Below the pieces are notes generated by a model, which did no database searches, had not been told where the DNA came from, and saw only the letters and a program-made list of their open reading frames with translations. The position numbers and the translations under genes were made by a program. Source: Anomaloglossus baeobatrachus (Eukaryota > Chordata > Amphibia > Anura > Aromobatidae). Taken from it: DNA of 64,000 bases. This document shows positions 30,327-42,561 of the stretch, piece by piece (positions within the stretch are counted from its first letter, which is position 1; each line of letters opens with the position of its first letter). The stretch covers positions 73,188,908-73,252,907 of the forward strand of contig NC_134353.1 of NCBI RefSeq assembly GCF_048569485.1, given 5' to 3'.

Positions 30327-33300
30327 GTCCCCCCTAAAGACTTACTTCTGCCATTTCTAAATTCTAAGGGTACTGTGTTCCCTTAGGAAGAGAGGTAGAA
30401 AGACTTATCGAAAAACCTGCCTAACTGAACGTTGAAACATGGGCGGAAAGGGGAAAGGGGTTTTCTTCACCGGTTTGAGACCAAGGACTCCTAGGCGAGT
30501 CCTCACCCTTTGTAGTTGGACTTTCCCATGTCTCAAGGTTCTCTAAGTCCTCTCTTCTAACTGTTCTGGCAATGCTGGTCTAAGACTGTACAGGGTTTTC
30601 TGAAAAGGATAAGTATGAGCAGAACGCCCAGTGCAGCTCTGGTTGATTAACCCTTCTACAATGCGAGGCGTGGATCCATAGATTTTTCTGCGGTTGGATC
30701 GGCTCATCTAGTGTTGACTCATGGCTCTTTCTTGGTTGTCCTTTAGGATCAATCAGTTTCCTGACTGGAGACCATATGCTAATAGCTCTGATTTAAGATC
30801 TGGAATTGGAGAATACACCTGATTACCACACTATTCAGTCAATTATATAAAAATATACATGTCTATGCTAAACCAAAAAACATCTTACATAAAGACCTGC
30901 TTATTGCAAAAAGAAAACAAAACATACACATTTTATACACGATTTACTAGTTTCCACTTTTCTATAAAATATACACTTTTTGTAAACACATTTTTCTTTA
31001 CATACCACCTTCATGTGCTTCTCAACAATAATATCGTTTTCTGCACTGGAATGCCTCTGACCAAACCTGGAGAGAAATTTACACAACACGCACAGACTTG
31101 CATACAACATGCTCATGATATACATCTATAATCAGTTTGCAGTCTCTAAGAATGGGTAGAGCAGGTGCAGGGTGTTTCTACGGACTCTTTACAGTTTGTT
31201 CTCACTTCGTTCTAGGCACTTGCCTCACAAGACTGGGTGAATCTGCCCACCTGGGTACTGAACCCTGGTGTCACCAAAGCACACACTGACAATTGTCTTC
31301 CACAGATGTTACCTGGGCCATCATTAAGAAGAGCTCTCATGGCAGAGAAAGCTTACCACCCTTTGTCCACAGACCTTCCTCAGTCAGCTGGCTCCTTGCA
31401 TGTCACACTCCATTCCTTGTTGTATCGCTTGTTCCTGTAGGGATTTAAGAACACAAGGAGTGACAGAAGTCACTGATGTGACCAATGTCACCAAGGCATG
31501 GTCGGTATTGGTGAAAGACTCTCAACTCTAGGCCCGTTCACTGCTTCTTGGTCAGCTGCACCTGTGCGAGGATCTCCCTCCGAATCGATCAGCTCAGATC
31601 TAGACTTTCTTTTTGGCATACCTAATTCATTTGACAACAGGAAAAAATCTACAACCTACATACACCTCTAAAGACTCTTACCCACTCCTGTTCTACCCAT
31701 AAAAAGAGGCATTTAATGCATCACTGTCTCCTGTATCAATAGGATTGGAGGGAGTGGTCGAATTTAGACTACCTCATGTGGTGTAAACAGCAGCATATCC
31801 AGTGCAGAATCGACCACCATCTGATTTCATCTATAAAAACAAAAACTAAAAAATATACATTAGATCATTCTTATAACTTCATCTCTGATCATAATACAGT
31901 TAGTGGTCATCTATACCTCACATGACTGAGAATACTACATAAATAAACAAACAAATAAACAAATAAACATATAAGACAAGACTCTCCTATTTCAGTTAAC
32001 AGATATACCTCATAGTAATCTAATAAACATAGCCTGTGGGAAAAAGGTCAGCTTCAAAACCTATCTAATATGCCTGCTGCGCCCTCCAAGAAACTGGAGA
32101 ATATAATTAATACCTTATTCCCCCCTTGTTTAATTGTTTATTTACCAATATGGCAAAATTCAGCATTTGTATACTGGTATTCCCTAAAAGAAAAGATAAA
32201 ACAGCAGGTAATAAATTAGCCACATACTAAAACCTAAAATGAACAAACACTGAAAATAACGTACATCTCACAACAATATACATTACTGGGAAATTTTAAA
32301 AACCTTACAATAAACAACACTGTTTCCATAAAGAAAAGAAAAACCTTTCATAGTAGAAACAACTGAAACATGATTAAATGACAGCTGTGACTGAGCGACT
32401 AACCTGCAAAAATATATAAATGGTTTAGAAATAATCGTAAAAACAGAAAAAGTGATAGAGTCACAAAATAAAAATATATTGTTCAAATAAATCGCCATTA
32501 AAAACAAAACAACACAAATTATATCGCACATCCCATAAAATCTAATATTCCCTATTCAGATATAAACAGCAAACTAAAAATGGGAAATCCTGAACTCTAA
32601 GGGTTAAACCAAACTTACGTCACTATTGAAAAAAGACACATTCCATCCCTGTCTCTTAAAAGCGAGAGAGGAAAAAGAAAAAAAACTCATCCTTTGTTAT
32701 AACAAAGACGTAGCAGTGAACACATCCATTACCCATATATACATTGGATGCATTATACATTTTTCCTAATTCCTTTTTACAAATGGATTTGATACATTTT
32801 GACATCAGTAGGGGTAAGTCGTTTACAATTTTTGTTTTAAATTAACTAACACAGTACAAAGATATATATATTTACCTTCCTCTATTTTATTTTATGATAT
32901 AATGCTGCAGGACTTCTAAAATACCAATTGATTTTATGTGAACAGATCTTTCCACATCAATTCTGTAAAAGTTTCACTTACTTATCTTTGACTTGCATTT
33001 ATGGGATAACTGAGTAAACAAATACACTATTTATACTTATTCAAATGTGTTAGTCATATATACCAGAGAACACCTCCCACCGGGGATGGGTGGAGAGCTT
33101 TGAACAAAGAGCCATTGCGAGGGGTGTGGCTTATGAGGTGTACTGCCATCAGTGGGTGTAGCAAGATGGCTGCCACAGGAAGTTCCAGGCACCTGACTTC
33201 CGGGTGCAGCATCCATGTTGTGACTCTCTGGGTGTACTGGGAGTGGCTGGAACTACGTAGTAAACCAGGGATACTTTTAGTGCCTGTAAATTTGCATTTC

Positions 33301-33644
33301 AGCATACAAAGGAGAGATTTGATTAGCACCAGACATAATGACTTCTAGAGCAGAACAATGAGGCACCGCTAGAGAAAAACATTTAGTGATTCTACAAACA
33401 GCAACAGACAGTGAATGGGGTCTTTGTTCTTCATTATAAACTCACTACAGATTAATCTGAACTTCAACACATGGGTTGCAGCCTGCCATCTAGTGGTAGT
33501 TCAACGATATTACACAACTTTTTGCAATCTTTTATATTTTTTTCCGTTTTTTTGTATCTAGGGCGACAGCGTTCTCAGCTTTTACTAAAAACAACATATT
33601 TATCTTTTGAACAGAGTATACAGTGCTTAATTGGACCGGCCGGC

Positions 33645-33955
33645 TCCAACCGAAATTCTTTCCCGTCTCGTTATGAAGACCTACCCCTTCATAACAGTGA
33701 CTCACGTTTAATACGCAGGGGAATACGCTAATTCCGACACTTTTACCTTAACTAAAGTGAGTTCCTTTCCCGCCTCGTCTGCCACACAGACAGTGACATG
33801 CGCCTGAACCGCAGGGGAATACGCTAAATCCACTTTAAGTTAACAGAACCCTTCCCGCCTCGTCTATTATTTATCCAACATTCAATATTCAATATTTAAT
33901 ATCTAACAAACAGTGGCTGTGTTATCCGCAACACAGGGGAATCGCTAGTTCTCAT
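33645..33955. repeat. Three imperfect direct repeats inside the gene-less LTR element
   Basis: Words 'ttcccg.ctcgt', 'acagtgac' and 'cgcaggggaatacgct' come back in the same order three times with about 100-bp spacing. They might be an RNA structure or packaging region, which is a guess. Confidence 0.55.
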
Positions 33956-34900
33956 ACTTCTGTTCAAAAAAACAAACAATTTAAAAAGACTGAAAAACGC
34001 ATTAATTTCTCTCTAATCCAAACCAAAATAACACTTGTCTTTCTTTCAAATCATTACAACTCTGTTTGCTTTACGATACAAAGGCTGCAGCCATCTCCTG
34101 TATGTTAGCCCACTAACACCTCCTTTCTCCTCATTGCAAAGAGCTGCGCTGTTTTGACCACTGGCGTCTGCCTCTTCACTCTTCCACCCCCCTGTTTCTC
34201 AGCTAAAAGAAAGCAGAGACCGAGCTGTGTAACTTGATCTCCGCTCTGTCTCAAGCAGCTGGTGGACATATGGCCCCCACCTTTTTGCTTCCTCTGAGTG
34301 TAAGAATGTAAAGATGTAGCTGCTTCAGTGGGCTTCTGCTTCCCCCCTCTCGCATTCTTTGTTCTCAATAGAAAGACTGTCATGGATATCCCTGGGCTTA
34401 ACCAGACCCCCCTTCTTCCTTTGTTCACAGCGAAGAAGAAAAAACTACAGGCAATTAACTCTCCGAGAACCAAACAGAGAAATCACAAGCTTGATTAACT
34501 ATACACTATATACAAATAAACAGCTACTCAAAGAGCCCTCCATTTCTACCTTACTTACAGCCAGAAAGACAGACAGCCGGATACTTTACAAAAGACCTAA
34601 AAGCCAGCACCTATAGGGTCTGGGGTTTTTTTCTCGGTCACCGGCGAGCGACAGTCACACCGTTAGGTCTCCGGTGCACTACCATTCTCCGGACTAGTGA
34701 CCACCCACTTTCGCCAGGTGTCTCTCGATCCACAGGTAAAACAGCACACACAATGTATATGATGTTCTTACCGTGAAACGGAGGGTGATCAAGTCCTCGA
34801 TATCGAGCAACACCTGGATACTTGTGGAGTAGCCCCAGACGTCCGGAAAGTGGAAGCTCTGACTCACTCTTTTCGGTGGCCCCACACTTGGTGCGCCAAC

Positions 34901-35451
34901 TGTCAAGTTCAGAATGACGATGATGATGATGAGACTCAAAGGATCTCTTGATATCCGGCTGCTGCTTCTAATTAAAATGTCATGTGTGCACACGAGAATG
35001 AATAACTGCACAGCAAAGTCAGTTATGTCTATCTCCATGACTGGCTCTTAACCAAGTGTGTTCTTTATTGTTTGAAAGAAACTCTAGACCAAACAGTAAG
35101 GGGGTGTGAACAAAAGTTTTAGTCCAATCAAGTATCGTAAGTCAGGGCTTCATGACGTAGAGAGATCTGCATATTCTCCGTTGATTGGTCAGTCTAGGCT
35201 CCAGGAATTTCTTTGTCGATCTGTCTTGGGTGGAGAACAGGAAATATCAGCCATCTTTACAATTACATGTGCTGGTATATACTGTGTCTAAGGAAAATAC
35301 ACTGAATATGCAATATACATATATACATGTTAGTAAGAAACAAAAGCATTCACAAATATGTGAGTTAGTTCACATCTACTGAACTATATAACTGAGTCTA
35401 TGAAATGGCTGAATTAAGTATTTTTGGATACTCAATTCTTTATCCTCAACA
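34901..35451 (-). repeat. 5' LTR of the gene-less LTR element
   Basis: 551 bp, next to the primer-binding site at 34880-34898 and followed by GTGG. Confidence 0.88.
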
Positions 35452-35769
35452 GTGGCATATTTAGCCAATGCGGCGGCCGGATGGAACGTTGCTTGCAGGG
35501 TTTTTTATCTGCAGCGAAAACCGCATTGCGCCGATTTACAATGCAAGCCTATGGACGCTGGATGCGGCGTCCTGCGGCAAAAAAACGCCTCCGGATCCAT
35601 CAAAAAAAACACAGGCCGCATGGAAAAACTTTTGCAATGGATTAGTTTTTTTCGCCGCATCCATTGCATAGATTTTTGAGCCGGATTGAGCCTGATGCAA
35701 AAAACCTGATGTGTGAAAGCAGCCTAAAAAGAACACGTCATCCTCACTGATTTCTGCAGCTATTGTGTA

Positions 35770-36155
35770 GTGTAGAGCACAGCTGAGTGTCATTACAAAC
35801 ACTTTCAGATTTCCTCTCCTGTAAGTCACTGAGGGAGAATATAGCAGAGCAGTGTATTATTATAAACACTTCCAGATCTTTCTTAAGGCAGGGTAAGTGA
35901 AGGGGAGTGCAGTACAGCTGAGTTTGATTGCAAACACTCCCAGATCTCCTTCCACAACAGTATCAGCTGACTGTCATTACAAACACTTTCATATTTCCTC
36001 TCATGTCAGTCAGTGAGGGAGAATATAGCAGAGAAGTTTTATTACAAACACTTTTGGATCCTTCTCAGGGCAGTCAATGTAGTGGAATGGGAGTACAGTA
36101 CAGATGACTGTGATTACAAACACTCCCAGATCTCCTCCCACAACAGTATCAATGT
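35770..36155. repeat. Tandem duplication with a unit of about 185 bp
   Basis: 'gtcattacaaacactttca.atttcctctc' followed by 'gtca(c/g)tgagggagaatatagcagag', 'gggagt.cagtacag' and 'cactcccagatctcct' occurs twice in the same order (from about 35790 and 35972). No gene. Confidence 0.7.
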
Positions 36156-37069
36156 GGTGGGTGGGATAGAACTGGCAGCGCAGTGAGACTTGCAGTTGCA
36201 GACATGTTTGTGGCTCTCAGTTCTAACATATTCTCCTTCACCCAGCACTGACTGCCATAAAAGGAGGTCTGGAAGTGTTGGTAATGACACTCAGCTAAGG
36301 TCTATACTACACATTAGCTGCTGTGATCAGTGAGCAGAGGAGGGATGTTCCTTTCAACTGCATGACGCCTCATGCCTCTGATTGGTCAATATTATGCAGG
36401 GGAAGAAGCACATTCCCCCATAGATGAATCTCTGGTAATGCTCTGTTGGGCTTATCGTAAATTATAACCTAAACTAACCCTCTAAACATCTAACATGTTG
36501 GAGCATTTTTCCGGGATCACATCACTGAGGGTGATAATCTCAGTGATAGATATCTCGCCTCTAGCATTTTACTAGTGACCATTTTACAATATATATGTAT
36601 ATACAGTATATGTATATATACCCAGACACATGTACACCATGAGGGACCTTTTTGTAACTTAAATACATGTATTTCAGGCTAAGAATAATTTTTACAACTG
36701 GATTTTATAATGAATTTTCCTCTGCTTCACTTTTACAAGCATTCCCCCCCCTCCCCTATGCTTTGCTGGCTGCAAATTGAGTTATCTTTGTATCCATCAG
36801 CGAGCGCAATCTTACATGGAAGTTTGTAACTCTTTCATCCCTTTTTTTTTACGTAATTTGTAATTTATCATTAAAGCGTGCAAAATTTTAGAAACCCAAT
36901 TACAAAAAAATATTTAGAACCAAAATAGATGCATTTAAGCAAAAGAAAAAAAAAAAAATTGTTTCCAAAAATGCCGAATTAGTTTGCTTATTAGTAGAGT
37001 AATGAATATCCAAAAGTATTGTAAGAAACCTCTTTAATCCAAGCAGCAGCCATTGTATCCATTATTATT
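36156..37069. other. Unassigned AT-rich sequence
   Basis: Contains a (TATA) run near 36590-36620 and poly-A/T runs. No gene or complete repeat recognised. Confidence 0.3.
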
Positions 37070-37423
37070 GTGCTGAATTTCTTATTAATTCTGTACACAT
37101 GGGGATACAATGGAACAGGTTATCCCGGCCAAGCGCTGTTGAGTATGGCTCCCTACTTGGATGACATACGCTGCGTCCACTCTATTATTCTTTATGGCCT
37201 CACCTCCAAACAGGAACATGCGGAGATTATAGAGGAATGTGAGTCCATGGCCAAACCAAACAAGCCAAAGAGAAGGAACGCTGCAGAGCACAGCGCCCAT
37301 GATGGGATCTGGACTTTAAACCTTTCTACACATTTTAACAATAATGCAGTAATTGTGGGGAATAAACATAATAAGGGCTCTATTACAAATGTTATTAATA
37401 ATGTGCATTTCATTCTCCGGTGA
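37070..37423 (+). other. Open frame of 117 codons of unknown status
   Basis: The middle (SIILYGLTSKQEHAEIIEEC and then KPNKPKRRNAAEHSAHDGIW) has a protein-like composition, and the sequence just after it (37430-37495) is not visibly repetitive. I recognise no family, there are no clear splice sites, and an old repeat or conserved non-coding DNA is equally possible. Confidence 0.2.
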
Positions 37424-37744
37424 AGTCTCCATTATTAGCCTTGAAGGCGACATTCATCCACTTGGCTCGTTTCCTAATTTTGGCTCCTGCTTACTGTAAG
37501 GTTTCAAGTGAAGTTTGCAAGTAAAACAAGTTCATTCATTCGTCCAAGTAGCCTTAATAATTGGTGCTTTATATGTTACACCTTAGCCGGGTCACTATTA
37601 CATCAGAAGGTGACCTCTGGAGCGCCCTCCGCTGCTGCCACCCTTCACCTCTGCTGGATCCAGCCCCGGACTCTGCTCCCTCCTCCGTCCTCTGCTGCAG
37701 GTCACACTGCTCTTGGGTGTGTTGGTTTAATATGGTGCACTCCT

Positions 37745-38092
37745 GTGACCAGTGACGTAACTAGAGTTCGATGGGCCCTGGTGCAAAATCTGGACCTGGG
37801 CTCTCCCATCCCTGCATGTTGGTCAGATGTACAGTATATATATATGTATGTATACATTTAGCGTTCTAAATCCTATAAAGACATACGGGTTGCCCTCCCC
37901 ATTATGTACTAATGTACTTCAACCTGTTCTAATGTCCCCCATGCTGGGCTCCTTCCTCTTAAATATGTCCCCTAACCTAGTATGTCCCTCATCCTACTAA
38001 ATATGTCCCCCATCCTGGTATATACTATCCTTCTCCTGGTATATAAGTTCTTGGGGCCCTTCTGGTATATACTGTCCCTCCCCTGGTATATA
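37745..38092. repeat. Degenerate repeat with 'cctggtatata' minisatellite
   Basis: 'cagtgacgtaactagagttcgatgggccctggtgcaaaatctgg' followed by 'aaatcctataaa.acata' matches 52920-53050. It is followed by irregular units of 'gtcccccatcctggtatata'. The solo LTR at 38093 is inserted in one of these units. Confidence 0.65.
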
Positions 38093-39158
38093 TGTAGCGC
38101 CCCTGAAGCCATCAGGGTGCTTCAAGGTTCTGCATCCCCACAAGGATGCGGGGCCTACCCCTAGGGACTCGGAGACCCGGTAACACCAAAAACCCAGGTA
38201 ATCCCAGTTTTCCCCAACAATCCCCCATACAATGGTACTTAGCTAGGGTCGGATCAATGGATGGCCGCCTAGAGGTGGAGCCAGTCCAGTCCACTAGTTG
38301 ACCAGGTGGGAGGGGCAGACTGTGGAGAGTAGTCAGATAAGTGTCAGACAGGCGAAGAGTGAAGGTGGAAGAAAAGTGACGTCCTGACTCAGGTTGACGG
38401 TGACCTGGTATCCAGGAGAGGTAGTTGCCGGTGGAGTACGGTGGAGTACTCCCGTGACTACGCACCGACGGGGTACAGGACCCTAGGACAGGGAAGAGCT
38501 CCAAGCTGACCTGTTAACACCTGCACAGCAAGGGGACCATCAAGGACCTTGCTGACTCTAAAGAATCCGAAGACTCAGTAGCAAAGGGAGAACCGGGGAC
38601 AGGACCAGAGACTCCAACCCCACAGGGTTCACACTACCGTCAGGCGGACAGAAGTGGACAAACCACAGAACGGGGACCCCCAGTTGTTCTATACCACGGG
38701 GAAGAACTTACCAGAGACAGGTGCAGGGGAAGAAGGTACCACAGAACCAGACTGGCACTGGGACTAAGGGGACCTGGAGGCAAAACCAGCCGGCCTTGGG
38801 CAATCACTCAACATCTTCCAGCAGTTAGTAAACCAGTTGCACTAAACACCTGTGTGGACTACCTTCTTACAACCCCCACTGCACCATACACCCTCTGGGG
38901 CAAAACCCTACTTGCGGAGGGTCTATCATTCTAGCTGCCAATACCATCAGCCCCAGTAGAGACATTTTGCAGCAGCGGCTTCCTAAAATTAGCCGCAACA
39001 CCGCAAGTGGTGTCATGTGAACATTATCTTATTCTCCCCTATAAATATCCCCATTAGAAAAAGGGCCCAGGGCACGGAACCGGGTAATGGCCACCACCGT
39101 GACTTCCCCAAAACCTGCACTGCCCGGAACTGAGTATCCCATATCCCTGGGTGCTACA
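38093..39158. mobile_element. Solo LTR (family Y)
   Basis: Starts TGTAGCGCCCC and ends CCTGGGTGCTACA, an inverted TG...CA pair, 1066 bp. It shares words with family X ('gactcggagacccg', 'caggtgggaggggcaga'), so X and Y are related. No matching target duplication was found, and the right flank is a different repeat, so one side may have been rearranged. Confidence 0.6.
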
Positions 39159-39403
39159 GCAACAATTGACGTCATTGTCATGCGCCGCCCTCACGTCACG
39201 GGGATGCCACTGAAATCTGCCGCCTTCTGTTTTGCCGGTGTCGCGGGCAGACGGGACGCGCTCGCCACGCTCGGGTCCAGGGCTTCTGCTGCTGCTCGGT
39301 GGCTCGAGCGGTGGGCCGGACCCGGGGACTCGAGCAGCGCTCCTCACCCGTGAGTGAAAAGGGGGTGGTTTGTTTAGGGGGATAGTTCATGACGCCACCC
39401 ACG

Positions 39404-39874
39404 TGCTGACTGCTTCTTTTTGTGGACGGGCACCTCCCGCGGGATCTTCCATGGCAGCGGGAGGGACGCGGGCCCTTCACCGACAACGCCTACAGGCTGG
39501 TCCTCCAGGGCGGACAGACTGGATTCTGCTGCCGGTGTCGGGGACAGCGAGCCTAGTGGCGAGGCAGCAACAGCCGGTGCGGGTGGCGGGGGAGGCAGCA
39601 GGGTGAGCGGGCGCAGACCGGACCCCTCAGCCGCAGCGACGCGTCCTTCAGGGACACAGGAGCGTGGGTCGCTTACCCGCTCCTCCAACACTGCCTCCAC
39701 CTCGCGTCTCCACACAGCCGCCGCCACCTCCTCCATTTCGGCCACCCACCGCTCCATCAAGAATCGGACCTGGGCCTGCAGGCAGCAGCACATTTGCGCG
39801 GTACGTTCCTCCACCCACGCCGCTGTTCCTGGCGTGGGCTCCGGGATCTCTGCGTGGCCGGACGGGACGGACAT
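39404..39874 (-). pseudogene. Remnant of the LTR element's gene, N-terminal half only
   Basis: PGTAAWVEERTAQ, LMERWVAEMEEVAAAVWRRE and ERVSDPRS align with PGTAAWVEIRTAQ, LMEEWETDMADVIATVRRRE and GRVSDPRP of the intact protein, followed by a similar proline-rich stretch. Keeping this pattern while many other positions differ suggests that the N-terminal helix was under protein-level selection in the family. Confidence 0.75.
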
Positions 39875-40159
39875 GTCAGCGCTTGTGCTTTCAGGAACCG
39901 GATGTGCTTCAGGGTCCTGGCGTCCTTGCTTCTTATGCCCTCGGCTACATGAGGCAGGCCTTCACCCGCTCCCCCCCCTTGGTTCTTTCTAGCACTTCCT
40001 CTTTGGGGGCGAGGCTTCGCTTTCACGCCTTCCGTGCTCGGGGAAGACGCTTGAGCGGGAAATCTTCGCGCCAAAGATGGCGGCACTTCAAATTTTTCGG
40101 CCGGACGCCGCCGGCGTGGACTGCAAGGCGCACTTATACCAGTAGGTAGACTGGTTCTA

Positions 40160-40176
40160 TCCTGTTCGTGACGCCA
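40160..40176 (-). promoter_or_regulatory. Primer-binding site of the incomplete relative
   Basis: Minus strand TGGCGTCACGAACAGGA, identical to 11001-11017, three bases from the LTR. Confidence 0.65.
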
Positions 40177-40179
40177 AGT

Positions 40180-41313
40180 TGTCACAGGCGAACGGGACGC
40201 ACTCGCGACGCTCGGGTCCCGGGCTTCTGCTGCTGCTCGGTGGCTCGAGCGGTGGGCCGGACCCGGGGACTCGAGCAGCGCTCCTCACCTGTGAGTGAAA
40301 AGGGGGTGGTTTGTTTAGGGGGATAGTTCGTGACGCCACCCACGGGTCGTGGTGATTATTAGCACCACCGCTGCTGGTGACGGGGATCCCGGGAGAGATG
40401 GTAGGGAGCAGCTAAGATGTTGTCCCCTCCGTGGGTAGGGGTTGGTGATCCCGGGGCCCGATGGTGTAATGGGGAGGCTGGATGGCTGGGGGTGCAGGGT
40501 TGCAGGGACAGTGTGGCACGGTGCCGGATGGCACTGGTGTACTCACTCAGACAGTCAACGACAGAGTCTCTGGTAAACTAAACGGCTGGATGGATGGGTC
40601 CCGCAGCCGGCTGCAGTGTTGTTGTTGTGCTCTCCCCGGACGGCTGATGGTGGCTGTCTTTCCCTGCACCTTTTAGAATGTTCTGACTCCTGTGGTTGCC
40701 CACCGGTAGTCCGCTCCCCGGCGTATAGGTGCCATAGGAGCCCGTTTTGCCCGTAGGCGCTGGCCCTCGGATCTCTAGCCTATGGCGGTGGCTGTATATC
40801 CTCACGGTGTGGACTGTTGCCTTCTCTTGGGTCTTGGTTGTTGGGAAACCACTGGGGTTCCTGTCACACTTGGATTTGACTATTGTCGGCGGCTCCAAGC
40901 CTGGTCGGGGTCCGATGGCCCTGCCTGTGTGCTTAGCTTCACTCCGCTCCCTGGTTCGGTACCGGCGGGCCAACGGCCGACCCCGGTCCTTCAGCTCTGC
41001 AGAGATTCACTAACTCCTGCAGACGGCCACCACCGTCTGCCAACCTTGCTGTTTGTGTCTGGGCCCCTACCCAGACACCGACAGTTTATGTCCTCTCACT
41101 TTCACCTCCAAAACTAATCTGTCACTTTTTCCGCCTCCAAGCCTGTGAACTCCTCGGTGGGTGGGGCCAACCGCCTGGCTCCGCCCCACCTGGTGTGGAC
41201 ATCAGACCCTGGAGGGAGGCAACAAGGGTTTTTGTTTGACTGGTGTGACTGTCTAGGGAAGGGGTGTGTGTGGTGTAATGTATGTGACTACCTGGCTAGT
41301 CTAGGGTGTCACA
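40180..41313 (-). repeat. 5' LTR of the incomplete relative
   Basis: 1134 bp, TGTCACAGGCG to GGGTGTCACA. It shares words with LTR 1 ('ctgctgctgctcggtggct', 'cctggtgtg.acatca'). Confidence 0.8.
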
Positions 41314-41317
41314 CCGG

Positions 41318-42324
41318 AAGCGTGTATCGCAGTGCAGGGACCCAATGGGCTCAGACACACATTCAGCTGAAGTAGAAGCTGGAGTCAGCGGGCCCCCTGC
41401 ACCCCCGGGCCCGGTCGCTATCCCTGGGACCGTGATCGTTTCGCCCCTGCCTGCGACATAAAAAAAGATACTTATGCCCAAAACTCCCTGTCTTCAAGAG
41501 GTTAAAAAACACCATCACTAAAACAGCAAATATTTGGACCGATCCCTCCTTGTAATTTAAGATGATAATGCAAAAACATTTACTCCTATTTTGAGAGACA
41601 ACAGACATAAATGATTCTGTCCAGAGACCACATCTCCTGCCAGGGGCTCAACTGTTTTTTAATTGTTTATAGCAAAATGTAATGGAAGCGGTGTTTTCCA
41701 TCCCATGTGCGGTATTTATAAGGTTATGGTAACAGAAATGGATGTTCCCGTAATGATCAGATGAGTGTTAGGATTGTACGCTGTCCTGCTGGATCCCTGC
41801 CATTTCTGGTGATGCCCTATGTGTGCATTCTTGGACTAAAAGGTTGGATAATTTTTAGATAGTATTCCTAAAGCTTCACGGTTTTCCTAATAGCAGCTTT
41901 CCTCTCTGTCAAATACAAGTGGTCCCACACTTAGGACCCCCTCAACCTGAGCAGAGATCCAACACAGTGAGCATCTTCTTGTGGAGTCAGTGTGATCATG
42001 TTCATATGATCATCATCGACCATAAATATTAAAAGTTGACCACTGTAGGGAAACTTTATTGTTGGCCACAACCTCCAAACCTCCATTGGCTCAATAATTG
42101 GGACTTTTCCTAATTCATAGCATGGGGACATTTCTTTGCCCTTGTATTTTTCAATTTGATACTATGGCTTACAATCAGAGGCAGCAAACCTATACATAGC
42201 TGACCTCCATTGTGCCGCCAAATTACGGTTCACCGAAGTGAGGACTGCACACAACCTCTGATGGTGTCCTTAGGTATCCGATAACAAAATGTTACCATCA
42301 AATCTTCGAAGTCCTGTTATTTAT
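41318..42324. other. Unassigned; starts in an old repeat
   Basis: 41318-41460 together with 39159-39238 looks like one old repeat ('gggccccctgcacccccgggcccggtcgc'). The rest has no recognisable feature. Confidence 0.35.
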
Positions 42325-42480
42325 CATGTGCAAAATGAGAAAACTGATGGCACTTCCTAATAGAAAAATGTGAACAGGTGCAAACCGTACATGAAATTTA
42401 CTCTAACAAATATACAGCTGCACTCACATGCTAAGGTATGTAAACATTGACTATATGAATTTGGACATGCTAGGAAAATA
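42325..42480. repeat. Direct repeat, first copy
   Basis: 'tgagaaaactgatggcacttcctaa' through 'aatttggacatgcta' is repeated at 44345-44490 with a few differences. The two copies flank the Tc1 element and probably belong to a locally duplicated repeat that was hit by it. Confidence 0.7.
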
Positions 42481-42561
42481 AATGTAAAATTCAGACACTT
42501 AGCGCATAAAAAAGGCCAGTTTTATGTGAGCCCAGCAGCCAGCATCAAGGCGTATCTCTTA

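Larger units (their letters stand above)
29779..35451 (-). mobile_element. LTR element without visible genes (large non-autonomous type)
   Basis: LTRs at 29779-30326 and 34901-35451, TGTCAAGTTC...CCTCAACA, differ at about two sites and by one 3-bp step. GTGG at 29775-29778 and at 35452-35455 is the target duplication. Minus strand AGGGGGGAC next to the left LTR is a polypurine tract; minus strand TGGCGCACCAAGTGTGGGG three bases from the right LTR is a primer-binding site of roughly lysine-tRNA type. The 4.57 kb interior has no Gag or Pol frame on either strand. It looks like a young non-autonomous element that must use proteins of a partner. Confidence 0.85.
29608..35727. mobile_element. TIR MITE, split by an LTR element
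   Basis: Left TTAGGCTGCTTTCACACATC and right, reverse complemented, TTAGGCTGCTTTCACACATC agree exactly; the similarity continues into 'agttttttgca'. The parts 29608-29778 and 35452-35727 give a MITE of about 445 bp, GC-rich, with inner words such as 'ccggat' and 'gccgca' in both directions. Confidence 0.8.
39239..41313 (-). mobile_element. Incomplete relative of the cold-shock LTR element
   Basis: CCGG at 39235-39238 and 41314-41317 flanks TGTC...CACA ends. Present: one full LTR (40180-41313), a primer-binding site, the leader, the first part of the gene and part of the second LTR. The leader shares 'gacgccaggaccctg' with the copies at 7.5 and 10.8 kb, and its protein start shares GTAAWVE-RTAQ. 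It is clearly diverged from the array at 4.5-11.8 kb, so the family had at least two lineages. It is broken; the cold-shock part is absent. Confidence 0.8.
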
